A stretch of DNA of 64,000 nucleotides from Streptomyces griseoaurantiacus (GCA_014656015.1 BNBP01000025.1:1-64000); one strand, 5' to 3'. Counted from the first letter of the stretch, positions 1 to 14,131 are shown. Numbers and translations: made by a program. The notes: a model not told the origin generated them from the sequence alone.

Positions 1-62
1 GGGGCCGCGAGCCCGGTGACCTCGCCGCCGTTCGCTCGTTCTGCTGAACGTGCAGTCACAGG

Positions 63-785
63 ATGTCGCCCTCCGCCCCGCCGCCCGCGCACTCCGCCCC
101 GCCGCCCGCGCACTCCGCCCCGCCCGGGCAGGTCCGGCCGGAGACCACCGGCCATGTGACGCTTCCGCCGGGAGGCCCCGTCGGCATCCCGCACGTCCCG
201 CCCGCCGCGGGCGCGCCCGACGTCACGGCCACCACGCTCGCCGTCCTGCTGATCGGCCCCGCGGGTGCCGGCAAGACCAGCGTCGCCAAGTACTGGGCGG
301 ACCGCCGCCGCGTCCCCACCGCGCACATCAGCCTCGACGACGTGCGCGAATGGGTGCGTTCCGGTTTCGCCGACCCCCAGTCCGGCTGGAACGACAACTC
401 CGAGGCGCAGTACCGTCTGGCCCGCCGCACCTGTGGCTTCGCCGCCCGCAACTTCCTGGCCAACGGCATCTCCTGCATTCTGGACGACGCCGTCTTCCCG
501 GACCGTCCCGTCGTCGGCCTCGGCGGCTGGAAGCGGCACGTGGGCCCCGGCCTGCTGCCGGTCGTCCTGCTGCCCGGACTGGAGATCGTCCTGGAGCGCA
601 ACGCCGAGCGCTCGGGCAACCGCCGCCTCAGCGACGAGGAGGTCGCCCGCATCCACGGGCGCATGGCCGGCTGGTACGGCTCGGGTCTGCCGATCATCGA
701 CAATTCCCACCTCGACGTTCCCTCCACCGCACGGCTCCTGGACGACGTCCTGGCCCGGGCGATCGCGAGCCCGCCTACCTGGTGA
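63..785 (+). CDS. P-loop (zeta-toxin/AAA-like) NTP-binding protein, probable small-molecule or nucleotide kinase
   Basis: A 240-residue protein. The Walker A motif GPAGAGKTS lies at about residues 65-73, followed by LDDVREW, which resembles the acidic segment of zeta-toxin and chloramphenicol phosphotransferase-like kinases. The substrate cannot be read from the sequence. The first 50 residues are Pro/Ala-rich and include a duplicated APPPAHS segment. An in-frame GTG at 156 is an alternative start, because the ATG at 63 has only a weak Shine-Dalgarno sequence. The gene lies 110 bases upstream of the M24 peptidase-like gene on the same strand. The 62 bases before it hold no recognisable gene; a TGA at 17-19 might end an upstream reading frame. 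Confidence 0.7.
   Translation: MSPSAPPPAHSAPPPAHSAPPGQVRPETTGHVTLPPGGPVGIPHVPPAAGAPDVTATTLAVLLIGPAGAGKTSVAKYWADRRRVPTAHISLDDVREWVRSGFADPQSGWNDNSEAQYRLARRTCGFAARNFLANGISCILDDAVFPDRPVVGLGGWKRHVGPGLLPVVLLPGLEIVLERNAERSGNRRLSDEEVARIHGRMAGWYGSGLPIIDNSHLDVPSTARLLDDVLARAIASPPTW
75..116. repeat. Two perfect 21-bp tandem copies inside the kinase-like gene
   Basis: Two identical 21-base units run from 75-95 and 96-116. They encode the duplicated APPPAHS segment at the N terminus of the P-loop protein. The unit length is a multiple of three, so the copy number can change without breaking the frame. Confidence 0.8.
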
Positions 786-895
786 CCGGCCCGTCCGGCG
801 CGTCCGGCCGGGGGTGGCGCACGCCCCCGGGCGTCCGCGCCCCGCTCGGCGGTCCCCAACCGGCACAAATCGCCCATAGCTCATAGGCTCGGGGC

Positions 896-2023
896 ATGTC
901 CGAGGTGTACGCGAACCGCCGCAACCGCCTGAGGGACCGCTGCAGCGCGAGCGGCAGCGCGACGGCGCTGATCTCCCGCCCCGTCAACGTCCGCTATCTG
1001 GCCGGCGCCGCGCCCCGCGGCGCGGTCCTCCTCCTCGGCCGCGAGGAGGACCTGCTGCTCAGTCCCGGCCCGCCCGATCCGCAGCCCGGCGCCGACCGCC
1101 TCGACGAGGCGCTGCGCGTCCAGACCCTGCCGGGCCGCACCGGAGGCCCGAACGCCACCGGCGGCGACGCCGCGGTCGCCGCCGCGGACCTGGCCGCCGA
1201 CCAGGGTGTCGATTCCCTCGCGGTGGAGGAGCACCACCTCACCGTCTCCCGCCACCGCGCCCTGCGCTCCGTCGCCCCCCGGCTGCGGCTCGACGACGTC
1301 GGCGGCATCGTCGAACAACTGCGCCTCGTCAAGGACGAGGAGGAGATCTCCCTGCTGCGCGTCGGCGCGGAGATCGCCGACCAGGCCCTCGGCGAACTCC
1401 TGGAGTCGATCCTCGTCGGCCGCACCGAGCGGCACCTCGCCCTCGAACTGGAGCGCCGCCTCGTCGACCACGGCGCCGACGGGCCCGCCTTCACCACCTC
1501 CGTGGCCACCGGCCCCCACTCCGGACGCCGCGGCCACCGCCCCACCGACCGGCGCGTGGAGGAAGGGGACTTCCTCACCGTCTGCCTCGGCGCCGCCTAC
1601 CACGGCTACCGCTGCGAGATCGGCCGTACCTTCGTCATCGGGACCTCGCCCGCCGACTGGCAGATCGAGCTGTACGACCTGGTCTTCGCCGCTCAGCGGG
1701 CCGGACGCGAGGCCCTGGCACCCGGTGTGGCGTGCCGGGACGTGGACCGGGTGGCGCGGCAGGTGATCGACTCCGGGGGGCACGGGGACGCGCTGCCGCA
1801 GATGACGGGACACGGGGTCGGACTGGAAATCGAGGAGGACCCTCAATTGGCCCCCACGGCCATGGGTAAACTGGACGCTTGCGTGCCGGTCACCGTCGAA
1901 CCGGGGGTCCACCTCCCGGGCCGGGGCGGTGTCCGGATCGATGACACGCTCGTCGTGCGCCCCGAGGCGGACGGCGGACCCGAGCTACTCACCATCACGA
2001 CCAAGGAGCTGCTCGCGCTGTAG
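896..2023 (+). CDS. Aminopeptidase P / Xaa-Pro peptidase-like protein (M24 fold) with altered metal ligands
   Basis: 375 residues with an N-terminal creatinase-like domain (about 1-145) and a C-terminal pita-bread M24 domain. In prolidase and aminopeptidase P the dinuclear metal site uses Asp, Asp, His, Glu, Glu. Aligned by eye, the positions here are Cys230 (VCLG instead of VDxG), Glu241 (CEIGRT instead of SDITRT), His306 (GHGVG), Glu335 (VEPG) and Asp349 (RIDD instead of RIED). Three of the five ligands are changed. The protein may bind metal differently or be a non-catalytic relative. The start is ATG 896, with a -10-like TAGGCT at 884-889 and no clear ribosome binding site, so the message may be leaderless. 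efp follows 49 bases downstream. Confidence 0.85.
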   Translation: MSEVYANRRNRLRDRCSASGSATALISRPVNVRYLAGAAPRGAVLLLGREEDLLLSPGPPDPQPGADRLDEALRVQTLPGRTGGPNATGGDAAVAAADLAADQGVDSLAVEEHHLTVSRHRALRSVAPRLRLDDVGGIVEQLRLVKDEEEISLLRVGAEIADQALGELLESILVGRTERHLALELERRLVDHGADGPAFTTSVATGPHSGRRGHRPTDRRVEEGDFLTVCLGAAYHGYRCEIGRTFVIGTSPADWQIELYDLVFAAQRAGREALAPGVACRDVDRVARQVIDSGGHGDALPQMTGHGVGLEIEEDPQLAPTAMGKLDACVPVTVEPGVHLPGRGGVRIDDTLVVRPEADGGPELLTITTKELLAL

Positions 2024-2072
2024 GCGCGTGTCTTCTTGTCGTCCACTCGTCAGTCCAGGAGATTCCGCAACC

Positions 2073-2639
2073 GTGGCTTCCACGAACGACCTCAAGAACG
2101 GCATGGTGCTCAAGCTCGAAGGCGGCCAGCTCTGGTCCGTCGTCGAGTTCCAGCACGTCAAGCCCGGCAAGGGCCCGGCCTTCGTGCGCACCAAGCTCAA
2201 GAACGTGCTCTCCGGCAAGGTCGTCGACAAGACGTTCAACGCCGGCGTCAAGGTCGAGACGGCCACTGTCGACAAGCGCGACATGCAGTTCTCCTACATG
2301 GACGGCGACTACTTCGTCTTCATGGACATGGAGACCTACGACCAGCTCCACGTCGACCGCAAGGCCGTCGGTGACGCCGCGAACTTCCTCATCGAGGGCT
2401 TCGAGGCCACCGTCGCCCAGCACGAGGGCGAGGTGCTCTTCGTGGAGCTGCCCGCCGCCGTCGAGCTGACCATCCAGGAGACCGAGCCGGGCGTCCAGGG
2501 CGACCGCTCCACCGGTGGCACCAAGCCCGCCACCCTGGAGACCGGCCACCAGATCCAGGTCCCGCTCTTCATCACCACCGGTGAGAAGATCAAGGTCGAC
2601 ACCCGTTCGAGTGACTACCTCGGCCGGGTGAACAGCTAA
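2073..2639 (+). CDS. efp: Translation elongation factor P
   Basis: 188 residues, the usual EF-P length, with three beta-barrel domains. EF-P binds between the P and E sites and rescues ribosomes stalled at polyproline stretches. The tip loop reads PGKGP (residues 31-35, Lys33). This palindromic loop is the actinobacterial type, reported to work without the beta-lysylation or rhamnosylation used elsewhere. The start is GTG 2073 with AGGAG at 2057-2061. nusB begins two bases after the stop, so the pair is almost certainly co-transcribed and translationally coupled. Confidence 0.97.
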   Translation: MASTNDLKNGMVLKLEGGQLWSVVEFQHVKPGKGPAFVRTKLKNVLSGKVVDKTFNAGVKVETATVDKRDMQFSYMDGDYFVFMDMETYDQLHVDRKAVGDAANFLIEGFEATVAQHEGEVLFVELPAAVELTIQETEPGVQGDRSTGGTKPATLETGHQIQVPLFITTGEKIKVDTRSSDYLGRVNS

Positions 2640-2641
2640 CC

Positions 2642-3070
2642 GTGGCTGCCCGTAACACGGCCCGCAAGCGCGCCTTCCAGATTCTCTTCGAGGGCGACCA
2701 GCGGGGTGCCGACGTCCTGACCGTGCTCGCGGACTGGGTCTCCCTCTCCCGGAGCGACACCCGGCAGCCGCCGGTCAGCGAGTACACGATGCAGCTCGTC
2801 GAGGGCTACGCGGAGCACGTGACGCGGATCGACGAGCTCCTCGCGCAGTACGCGGTGGGCTGGACGCTGGACCGGATGCCGGTCGTCGACCGCAACATCC
2901 TGCGGCTCGGCGCCTACGAGCTGATCTGGGTCGACGAGACGCCCGACGCGGTGGTGCTGGACGAGATGGTGCAGCTCGCCAAGGAGTTCTCCACGGACGA
3001 GTCGCCGGGGTTCGTCAACGGCCTCCTCGGCCGTCTGAAGGAGCTGAAGCCCTCGCTGCGGCGCGCCTAG
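2642..3070 (+). CDS. nusB: Transcription antitermination factor NusB
   Basis: 142 residues with the all-helical NusB fold. Recognisable segments are the N-terminal ARNTARKRAFQILFE, the central LDRMPVVDRNILRLGAYEL, and the C-terminal DESPGFVNGLLGRL. NusB with NusE (S10) binds boxA RNA and supports antitermination of rRNA transcription. It starts at GTG 2642, two bases after efp. A long perfect hairpin follows the stop and separates it from the convergent bldD gene. Confidence 0.96.
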   Translation: MAARNTARKRAFQILFEGDQRGADVLTVLADWVSLSRSDTRQPPVSEYTMQLVEGYAEHVTRIDELLAQYAVGWTLDRMPVVDRNILRLGAYELIWVDETPDAVVLDEMVQLAKEFSTDESPGFVNGLLGRLKELKPSLRRA

Positions 3071-3099
3071 CGCGTATCGCACCGCCGAGGCACCGCAAA

Positions 3100-3146
3100 G
3101 CCGCCGGGGCGGCGGGAACCGGATGGGTTCCCGCCGCCCCGGCGGC
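3100..3146. terminator. Bidirectional hairpin terminator between nusB and bldD
   Basis: The arms 3100-3120 and 3126-3146 are perfectly complementary over 21 bp around a 5-base loop. It lies between the convergent stops of nusB (3070) and bldD (3170). It has no T-tract, which is usual for Streptomyces terminators. Confidence 0.88.
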
Positions 3147-3169
3147 ACGTTTCTGCGCGAGAGCGGCTC

Positions 3170-3670
3170 TCAGGCGTCCTCGTGGGCGACGGCGCGGCGC
3201 GCGTCCGCGTCGAGAACGCCCCAGGTGATCAGCTGCTCGGTGAGGACCGAGGGCGACTGGTCGTAGATGACGGCGAGTGTCCGCAGGTCGTCCTGGCGGA
3301 TGGAGAGAACCTTGCCGTTGTAGTCGCCGCGCTGCGACTGGATCGTCGCCGCGTAGCGCTGCAGGGGCCCGGCCTTCTCCACCGGGACCGTGGCCAGCCG
3401 CTCCAGGTCGAGGACGAGCTTCGGCGGCGGCTCGGCGGCCCCGCCCGGCGTGGTGCCCGGCAGCAGCTCCTGCACCGGCACCCCGTAGAAGTCCGCGAGC
3501 TCGGCGAGGCGCTGCACGGTCACGGCGCGGTCGCCGCGCTCGTAGGAGCCGACGACGACGGCCTTCCAGCGTCCCTGGGACTTCTCCTCGACACCGTGGA
3601 GCGAGAGCCCCTGCTGGGTGCGGATGGCCCGGAGCTTGGCCCCGAGCTGCTTGGCGTATTCGCTGGACAT
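3170..3670 (-). CDS. bldD: Developmental master regulator BldD (c-di-GMP-dependent repressor)
   Basis: 166 residues. The N-terminal XRE-type helix-turn-helix spans about residues 9-70. The C-terminal domain carries the c-di-GMP-binding signature RGD-X8-RQDD, with Arg114, Asp116, Arg125 and Asp128 all present. Tetrameric c-di-GMP joins two BldD monomers, and the dimer represses sporulation genes during vegetative growth. ATG 3670 was preferred over an in-frame start 15 bases upstream because GGGAG sits just before it and the product then has the known BldD N terminus MSSEYAKQLG. A near-perfect BldD box lies 47-57 bases upstream, which fits the known autoregulation. Confidence 0.97.
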   Translation of the reverse strand: MSSEYAKQLGAKLRAIRTQQGLSLHGVEEKSQGRWKAVVVGSYERGDRAVTVQRLAELADFYGVPVQELLPGTTPGGAAEPPPKLVLDLERLATVPVEKAGPLQRYAATIQSQRGDYNGKVLSIRQDDLRTLAVIYDQSPSVLTEQLITWGVLDADARRAVAHEDA

Positions 3671-3716
3671 ATGGCTCCCGGACACTGTGTCGACGTGCGG
3701 CGCGGCCGCGCGGCTT

Positions 3717-3727
3717 GGTGACTCACT
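3717..3727 (-). promoter_or_regulatory. BldD box in the bldD promoter (probable autoregulatory operator)
   Basis: Read on the minus strand the site is AGTGA-G-TCACC, two half-sites matching the known BldD target pattern (AGTGA then TCACC). It lies 47 bases upstream of the bldD start codon. BldD is known to repress its own gene. This is the only close match I noticed near a gene start in the window. Confidence 0.75.
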
Positions 3728-3978
3728 GTGAGGTTACGCAGCGTGACTCTGCCCCGTCAAGCGGAATCGGTCGGCCCGCCCCGTCCACCTGCCGGCGACG
3801 GGTGGTGACGCCGATCGGGTGAGATGCGACGGCCGAAGGGGTGACCGGGCGGCGCGGCGGGGCGCGGAGGGGGTGCGGGGAAGGGCGGAGATCCGGGGCA
3901 TTCCGGGGCGACCGGGGATGTGCGGGGGTGGCCGGCGGGGGCCCGTCCCGGGGCTGGTAGCGTGGACGGCGTACATCC

Positions 3979-4613
<635 letters not shown>

Positions 4614-4618
4614 CTTCC

Positions 4619-4641
4619 GGCGTACGGCACCGCCGTACGCC
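4619..4641 (+). terminator. Hairpin just after the pyrR stop (terminator or processing stem)
   Basis: A perfect 9-bp stem (4619-4627 with 4633-4641) with a 5-base loop begins six bases after the pyrR stop. It could attenuate read-through from pyrR into pyrB or protect the pyrR message. The remaining bases to pyrB at 4804 show nothing further. Confidence 0.5.
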
Positions 4642-4803
4642 TGCCGCGAGCGAGCCCGGCCGGGCCCGCGTGCGCCCCCGCACGTGCCGCCCCGCCCGGC
4701 GAAGCCCCGCCGGACACCCGCCGGAGGACCCGGTCGCCGGAAGGCGCCCGCCTCCCGGAGCCCGGCCTCCTGCCCAGAACCGCCCTACGGAGCCTGAAAA
4801 AAG

Positions 4804-5784
4804 ATGCAGCGTCATCTCATCTCGGCCGCCGACCTCACCCGCGACGACGCCGTCCTGATCCTCGACACCGCCGAGGAGATGGCCCGGGTCGCCGACCGGC
4901 CGATCAAGAAACTGCCCACCCTGCGAGGCCGTACCGTCGTCAACCTCTTCTTCGAGGACTCGACCCGTACCCGGATCTCCTTCGAGGCCGCCGAGAAGCG
5001 CCTGTCCGCGGACGTCATCAACTTCACCGCCAAGGGCTCCAGCGTGTCCAAGGGGGAGTCCCTCAAGGACACCGCGCAGACCCTGGAGGCGATGGGCGTC
5101 GACGCCGTCGTGATCCGGCACGGCTCCTCCGGCGCCCCCTACCGGCTGGCAAACTCCGGCTGGATCGACGCCGCCGTGATCAACGCGGGAGACGGCACCC
5201 ACCAGCACCCCACCCAGGCCCTGCTGGACGCCTTCACCCTGCGCCGCCGCCTGGTCGGCCGGGACGCGGGACTCGGCCAGGACCTCACAGGCCGGCGTGT
5301 CACGCTCGTCGGCGACATCCTGCACAGCCGGGTCGCCCGCTCCAACGTCGACCTGCTGCACACCCTGGGCGCCGAGGTCACCCTCGTCGCCCCGCCCACC
5401 CTGCTGCCGGTGGGCGTCGAGACCTGGCCCTGCGAGGTCTCCTACGACCTCGACTCCACGCTTCCCAAGTCCGACGCGGTGATGCTGCTCCGCGTGCAGC
5501 GCGAACGCATGAACGCCGCGTTCTTCCCGACCGAGCGCGAGTACACCCGCCGCTACGGCCTCGATGCCGACCGCATGGCGCGGATGCCCGAGCAGGCCAT
5601 CGTGATGCACCCCGGGCCGATGGTCCGCGGCATGGAGATCACCGCCGAGGTCGCCGACTCGCCGCGCTGCACGGCCGTCGAGCAGGTCGCCAACGGCGTC
5701 TCGATCCGGATGGCCGTCCTGTACCTGCTGCTCGGCGGCAACGAGCCCGCCCTCACCCACGCCCGCACCACGGAGGAGAAGTAA
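4804..5784 (+). CDS. pyrB: Aspartate carbamoyltransferase catalytic subunit
   Basis: 326 residues. Carbamoyl phosphate is bound by the motif [13 protein letters not shown] (about residues 44-56). [12 protein letters not shown] and MHPGPMVRG mark the aspartate half and the C-terminal lobe. The enzyme condenses carbamoyl phosphate with aspartate to carbamoylaspartate, the second step of UMP synthesis. No pyrI regulatory subunit is present. The start is ATG 4804. pyrC begins 5 bases after the stop, and its ribosome binding site lies within the last pyrB codons. Confidence 0.97.
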   Translation: MQRHLISAADLTRDDAVLILDTAEEMARVADRPIKKLPTLRGRTVVNLFFEDSTRTRISFEAAEKRLSADVINFTAKGSSVSKGESLKDTAQTLEAMGVDAVVIRHGSSGAPYRLANSGWIDAAVINAGDGTHQHPTQALLDAFTLRRRLVGRDAGLGQDLTGRRVTLVGDILHSRVARSNVDLLHTLGAEVTLVAPPTLLPVGVETWPCEVSYDLDSTLPKSDAVMLLRVQRERMNAAFFPTEREYTRRYGLDADRMARMPEQAIVMHPGPMVRGMEITAEVADSPRCTAVEQVANGVSIRMAVLYLLLGGNEPALTHARTTEEK

Positions 5785-5789
5785 CCGGC

Positions 5790-7085
5790 ATGAGCAAGAC
5801 CCTGATCCGCGGTGCGAAGGTCCTCGGCGGCGCGCCCCAGGACGTCCTGATCGACGGCGAAACGATCATGCACGTCGGTACCGGGCTCCCCGCCGCCGAC
5901 ACCGAGGGCGCCGAGATCGTCGAGGCCGAGGGCAAGGTGCTGCTGCCGGGCCTGGTCGACCTGCACACCCATCTGCGCGAGCCCGGCCGCGAGGACTCCG
6001 AGACGGTCCTCACCGGCACCCGGGCCGCCGCCTCCGGCGGCTACACGGCCGTGTTCGCCATGGCCAACACCTTCCCCGTCGCCGACACCGCCGGCGTGGT
6101 CGAGCAGGTGTACCGGCTCGGCCGGGAGCACGGCTACTGCGACGTGCAGCCCATCGGCGCCGTCACCGTCGGACTGGAAGGGAAGAAGCTCGCCGAGCTG
6201 GGCGCCATGCACGACTCGGCGGCCGGTGTCACCGTCTTCTCCGACGACGGCAAGTGCGTCCACGACGCCGTGATCATGCGCCGCGCCCTGGAGTACGTGA
6301 AGGCCTTCGGCGGCGTCGTCGCCCAGCACGCGCAGGAACCCCGGCTCACCGAGGGCGCCCAGATGAACGAGGGCGTCGTCTCCGCCGAGCTCGGCCTGGG
6401 CGGCTGGCCGGCCGTCGCCGAGGAGTCGATCATCGCCCGGGACGTGCTGCTCGCCGACCACGTCGGCTCCCGCGTCCACATCTGCCACCTGTCCACCGCC
6501 GGCAGCGTCGAGATCGTCCGCTGGGCCAAGGCCCGCGGCATCCGGGTGACGGCCGAGGTCACCCCGCACCACCTGCTCCTCACCGACGAGCTGGTGCGCA
6601 CCTACAACCCGGTCTACAAGGTCAACCCGCCGCTGCGCACCGAGGCCGACGTGCACGCCCTGCGCGAGGCGCTCGCCGACGGCACGATCGACATCGTGGC
6701 CACCGACCACGCCCCGCACCCGCACGAGGACAAGGACTGCGAGTGGGCCGCCGCCGCCATGGGCATGGTCGGCCTGGAGACCGCCCTGTCGGTGGTCCAG
6801 GAGACGATGGTGGAGACCGGGCTGCTGGACTGGGCCGGGGTCGCCGCGCGCATGTCCGCCACACCCGCCGAGATCGGACGGGCGCACGGCCACGGCCGGC
6901 CCGTCTCGGCAGGTGAGCCCGCCAACCTCACCCTGGTCGACACGGCATACCGTGGGCAGGTGGACCCCGCGGGCTTCGCCTCGCGCAGCCGCAACACCCC
7001 CTACGAGGGCCGCGCGCTGCCGGGCCGTGTCACGCACACCTGGCTCCGGGGCAGGGCCACGCTCGTCGACGGGAAGCTCACGTGA
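5790..7085 (+). CDS. pyrC: Dihydroorotase (class I)
   Basis: 431 residues of the amidohydrolase superfamily. The first metal-binding motif is [10 protein letters not shown], and VTPHH and TDHAPHP carry further ligands and the catalytic Asp. Dihydroorotase closes carbamoylaspartate to dihydroorotate. The length fits class I enzymes, which often associate with aspartate carbamoyltransferase, encoded here immediately upstream. The stop overlaps the GTG of the next gene by four bases. Confidence 0.96.
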   Translation: MSKTLIRGAKVLGGAPQDVLIDGETIMHVGTGLPAADTEGAEIVEAEGKVLLPGLVDLHTHLREPGREDSETVLTGTRAAASGGYTAVFAMANTFPVADTAGVVEQVYRLGREHGYCDVQPIGAVTVGLEGKKLAELGAMHDSAAGVTVFSDDGKCVHDAVIMRRALEYVKAFGGVVAQHAQEPRLTEGAQMNEGVVSAELGLGGWPAVAEESIIARDVLLADHVGSRVHICHLSTAGSVEIVRWAKARGIRVTAEVTPHHLLLTDELVRTYNPVYKVNPPLRTEADVHALREALADGTIDIVATDHAPHPHEDKDCEWAAAAMGMVGLETALSVVQETMVETGLLDWAGVAARMSATPAEIGRAHGHGRPVSAGEPANLTLVDTAYRGQVDPAGFASRSRNTPYEGRALPGRVTHTWLRGRATLVDGKLT

Positions 7086-7648
7086 CATCTCTGCAGCTGC
7101 TGGCCGCCGAACAGAAATCGGCGGAAGTGACCGACTGGGCCGCGCGCATCGGCTGGCTGGTGGGTCTCGCCCTCTTCGTCGCGCTCCTCTACTGGCTCAT
7201 GCGCGAGGGCTGGAAGTGGCGCGGCACCCTCCAGAACGACCTTCCGGAGCTTCCCCTGGCGCCGGACGAGCGGGGGCCCGCCACCCTGACCATGAGCGGC
7301 CGCTACCACGGCTCCACCACCGCCGGACAGTGGCTGGACCGCATCGTCGCGCGCGGACTGGGCACCCGCAGCCGCGTCGAGCTCACCCTCACCGGCGCCG
7401 GTCTGGACGTCGTACGCCCCGGAGCCGCCGACTTCTTCGTCCCGGCCGCCGCACTGCGCGAGGCCCGGCTCGACAAGGGCATCGCCGGCAAGGTCCTCAC
7501 CGAGGGCGGACTGCTGGTCGTCACCTGGCAGCACGGCGACAGGCTGATCGACTCCGGCTTCCGCTCCGACCACGCGGCCGAGCACCCGGAATGGGTCAGG
7601 ACCCTGAACCACATGATCAACAAGACGGAAACGGAAGGCGCACGATGA
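7082..7648 (+). CDS. Membrane-anchored PH-like domain protein inside the pyr operon
   Basis: 188 residues. One hydrophobic segment (about residues 22-42, [18 protein letters not shown]) is followed by a beta-rich domain of about 110 residues resembling a bacterial PH domain. No catalytic motif is visible and the function is unknown. It starts at GTG 7082, overlapping the pyrC stop by four bases. Its own stop overlaps the carA ATG by four bases, so it is translationally tied to the pathway. Its constant place between pyrC and carA in streptomycetes (recalled, not checked) suggests a role linked to the pathway or its localisation. Confidence 0.85.
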   Translation: MTSLQLLAAEQKSAEVTDWAARIGWLVGLALFVALLYWLMREGWKWRGTLQNDLPELPLAPDERGPATLTMSGRYHGSTTAGQWLDRIVARGLGTRSRVELTLTGAGLDVVRPGAADFFVPAAALREARLDKGIAGKVLTEGGLLVVTWQHGDRLIDSGFRSDHAAEHPEWVRTLNHMINKTETEGAR

Positions 7649-8791
7649 CCACCTCCACAAGGGGAGCCAAGGTTCCCGCCGTACTCGTCCTGGAGGACGG
7701 CCGTATCTTCCGCGGCCGTGCCTACGGGGCCGTGGGGGAGACCTTCGGCGAAGCGGTGTTCTCCACCGGCATGACCGGCTACCAGGAGACCCTCACCGAC
7801 CCGTCCTACCGCCGCCAGGTCGTCGTCATGACCGCCCCGCACGTCGGCAACACCGGCGTCAACGACGAGGACGCCGAGTCCCGGCAGATCTGGGTCGCCG
7901 GCTACGTCGTGCGCGACCCCGCACGCGTGCCCTCCAGCTGGCGCAACCGGCGCACCCTCGACGAGGAGCTGGCCGGGCAGGGCGTCGTCGGCATCTCCGG
8001 CATCGACACCCGCGCCCTCACCCGCCACCTGCGCGAACGCGGCGCCATGCGCGTCGGCATCTTCAGCGGCGAGGCCCTCGCGGACGATGCCACCCTGCTG
8101 GCACGGGTCCAGGAGGCCCCCCAGATGAAGGGCGCCAGCCTCTTCGAGGAGGTCACCACCCCCGAGGCGTACGTCGTCCCGGCGGTCGGCGAGAAGAAGT
8201 TCACCGTCGCCGCGATCGACCTCGGCATCAAGGGCATGACCCCGCAGCGCATGGCCGAGCGCGGCATCGAGGTGCACGTGCTGCCCGCGACCGCCACCCT
8301 CGACGAGGTGTACGCGGTCGAGCCCGACGGCGTGTTCTTCTCCAACGGCCCCGGCGACCCGGCCACCGCCGACCACCCCGTCGCCCTCATGCGGGGTGTC
8401 CTGGAGCGCGGCACCCCGCTGTTCGGGATCTGCTTCGGCAACCAGCTCCTCGGCCGTGCCCTCGGCTTCGGGACCTACAAGCTCAAGTACGGCCACCGCG
8501 GCATCAACCAGCCGGTGCAGGACCGCACGACCGGCAAGGTCGAGGTCACCGCGCACAACCACGGCTTCGCCGTCGACGCCCCCACCGACAAGGTCTCCGA
8601 GACCCCCTTCGGCCGCGCCGAGGTCTCCCACGTCTGCCTCAACGACAACGTGGTGGAGGGCCTCCAGCTCCTGGACCGGCCGGCCTTCAGCGTCCAGTAC
8701 CACCCCGAGGCGGCGGCCGGCCCGCACGACGCCGCCTACCTGTTCGACCGTTTCACGTCTTTGATGAGCACAGTCCCGATGGAGGGCCAGC

Positions 8792-8799
<8 letters not shown>
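7645..8799 (+). CDS. carA: Carbamoyl phosphate synthase small (glutaminase) subunit
   Basis: 384 residues. The N-terminal CPSase small-chain domain precedes a class I glutamine amidotransferase domain. The nucleophile is Cys263 in FGICFGNQ, and His353 and Glu355 in QYHPEA complete the triad. CarA hydrolyses glutamine and channels ammonia to CarB. It starts at ATG 7645, overlapping the upstream stop by four bases. The stop overlaps the carB GTG by eight bases. Confidence 0.97.
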
Positions 8800-12100
<3,301 letters not shown>

Positions 12101-12105
12101 CGGAC

Positions 12106-12135
12106 GAGGGGGACACCGGAAACGGTGTCCCCCTC
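12106..12135 (+). terminator. Hairpin between carB and pyrD (GAAA tetraloop)
   Basis: Arms 12106-12118 and 12123-12135 pair perfectly over 13 bp around a GAAA loop. It lies in the only real gap between pyrB and pyrF. It may partially terminate transcription or mark a processing point, so that pyrD and pyrF are expressed at a different level from carAB. Confidence 0.7.
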
Positions 12136-12167
12136 CTCATGAGGACACCAGGACACCCAGGACACAC

Positions 12168-13274
12168 ATGTACCCGCTCTTCTTCCGGCTCGTCTTCTCC
12201 CGTCTGGCCCCGGAACGGGCGCACCACCTCGCGGTGCGCTGGATCCGCCTCGTCGCCCGCGTCCCCGTGCTGCGCACCTTCGTCGCGGCGGCCCTCGCCC
12301 CCCGCCACAAGGAACTGCGCACCGAGGCCCTCGGACTGCGCCTGCACAGCCCCTTCGGGCTCGCGGCCGGCTTCGACAAGAACGCCCTCGCGATCGACGG
12401 CCTGGCCATGCTCGGCTTCGACCACGTCGAGATCGGCACCGTCACCGGCGAGCCCCAGCCCGGCAACCCGAGGAAGCGGCTGTTTCGCCTGGTCCAGGAC
12501 CGGGCCCTGATCAACCGCATGGGCTTCAACAACGAGGGCTCGGCCGCCGTCGCCGCCCGCCTGGCCGCCCGCACCCCCGTCTTCCGCACGGTGCTCGGCG
12601 TCAACATCGGCAAGACCAAGGTCGTCCCGGAGGAGGAGGCCGCCGCCGACTACGTGAAGTCCGCCGAGCGGCTCGCCCCGCACGCCGACTACCTCGTCGT
12701 CAACGTCTCCTCGCCCAACACCCCCGGCCTGCGCAACCTCCAGGCCACACAGGCCCTGCGCCCGCTGCTCACCGCCGTCCGCGAGGCCGCCGACCGCGCG
12801 GTGACCGGACGCCGGGTCCCCCTGCTCGTCAAGATCGCGCCCGATCTGGCCGACGAGGACGTGGACGCCGTCGCCGACCTGGCCGTGGAACTCGGCCTGG
12901 ACGGGATCATCGCCACCAACACCACCGTCGCCCGGGAGGGCCTCGGCCTGCGCGCCGACCCGTCCGTGACCGCGGAGACCGGCGGACTGTCCGGCGCGCC
13001 GCTCAAGGAACGTTCCCTGGAGGTGCTGCGCCGCCTCCACGCCCGCGTGGGCGACCGCGTCACCCTGGTCGGCGTCGGCGGCATCGAGGACGCCGAGGAC
13101 GCCTGGCGGCGCATCCTGGCCGGCGCCACCCTCGTCCAGGGCTACAGCGCCTTCATCTACCAGGGCCCCTTCTGGGCCCGCGGGATCCACAAGGGTCTCG
13201 CCGCGCGCCTGCGCAGCAGCCCGTACGCCACCCTCGCCGACGCGGTCGGCGCCGACGTGAGGAAGCACGCATGA
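12168..13274 (+). CDS. pyrD: Dihydroorotate dehydrogenase (quinone), class 2
   Basis: 368 residues. The N-terminal extension of about 45 residues is typical of membrane-associated class 2 enzymes. The FMN barrel includes [21 protein letters not shown], and [15 protein letters not shown], which carries the catalytic Ser of class 2. Glycine-rich FMN phosphate loops (VGVGGI) lie near the end. It oxidises dihydroorotate to orotate with quinone. Its stop overlaps the pyrF ATG by four bases. Confidence 0.97.
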   Translation: MYPLFFRLVFSRLAPERAHHLAVRWIRLVARVPVLRTFVAAALAPRHKELRTEALGLRLHSPFGLAAGFDKNALAIDGLAMLGFDHVEIGTVTGEPQPGNPRKRLFRLVQDRALINRMGFNNEGSAAVAARLAARTPVFRTVLGVNIGKTKVVPEEEAAADYVKSAERLAPHADYLVVNVSSPNTPGLRNLQATQALRPLLTAVREAADRAVTGRRVPLLVKIAPDLADEDVDAVADLAVELGLDGIIATNTTVAREGLGLRADPSVTAETGGLSGAPLKERSLEVLRRLHARVGDRVTLVGVGGIEDAEDAWRRILAGATLVQGYSAFIYQGPFWARGIHKGLAARLRSSPYATLADAVGADVRKHA

Positions 13275-14131
13275 CGGTGATGGAACCCTTCGGAGCCCGG
13301 CTGCGCCGTGCCATGGACGCGCGCGGACCGCTGTGCGTCGGCATCGACCCGCACGCCTCCCTGCTCACCGAGTGGGGACTGAACGACGACGTGGCCGGTC
13401 TGGAGCGGTTCAGCCGCACGGTCGTCGAGGCCGTCGCCGACCGGGTCGCCGTCCTGAAGCCGCAGAGCGCGTTCTTCGAGCGCTTCGGCTCCCGCGGCCT
13501 CGCCGTCCTGGAGAGGACGGTCCAGGAGGCCAGGGCCGCCGGCGCCCTCGTCGTCATGGACGCCAAGCGCGGCGACATCGGCTCCACCATGGCCGCCTAC
13601 GCCGAGGCCTTCCTGCACAAGGACGCGCCCCTGTTCTCGGACGCGCTCACCGTCTCGCCCTACCTGGGGTACGGATCGCTGCGCCCCGCCGTGGAGCAGG
13701 CCCGGGAGAGCGGCGCCGGTCTCTTCGTGCTCGCCCTCACCTCCAACCCGGAGGGCGGCGAGGTGCAGCACGCGGTCCGCGCCGGGGACGGCGAGGGCCC
13801 GGGACGGAACGTGGGCGCCACGATCCTCGCCCACCTGGCCGCGGAGAACGCGGGGGAGGAGCCGCTCGGTTCCTTCGGCGCGGTCGTCGGCGCGACGCTC
13901 GGCGACCTGTCCTCCTACGACCTGGCGATCAACGGGCCGCTCCTCGCGCCCGGCGTCGGCGCCCAGGGCGCCACCCCCGCCGATCTCCCGCGGGTCTTCG
14001 GCGCGGCCTCGGGCGAGGTCGTCCCCAACGTCAGCCGGGGGGTGCTCCGGCACGGGCCCGACACGGGCGCGCTGCGGGCCGCCTCGGACCGCTTCGCGGA
14101 GGAGGTCAGGGCCGCTCTGGCCGTCTCCTGA
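13271..14131 (+). CDS. pyrF: Orotidine 5'-phosphate decarboxylase (type 2)
   Basis: 286 residues. The signature [10 protein letters not shown] (Lys99 catalytic) and the longer length mark the type 2 OMP decarboxylase subfamily. It forms UMP from OMP, the last step of the pathway. It starts at ATG 13271, overlapping pyrD by four bases. pyrE is not in this window. No strong hairpin follows the stop; a 6-bp inverted repeat lies at 14138-14159. Confidence 0.96.
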   Translation: MTVMEPFGARLRRAMDARGPLCVGIDPHASLLTEWGLNDDVAGLERFSRTVVEAVADRVAVLKPQSAFFERFGSRGLAVLERTVQEARAAGALVVMDAKRGDIGSTMAAYAEAFLHKDAPLFSDALTVSPYLGYGSLRPAVEQARESGAGLFVLALTSNPEGGEVQHAVRAGDGEGPGRNVGATILAHLAAENAGEEPLGSFGAVVGATLGDLSSYDLAINGPLLAPGVGAQGATPADLPRVFGAASGEVVPNVSRGVLRHGPDTGALRAASDRFAEEVRAALAVS

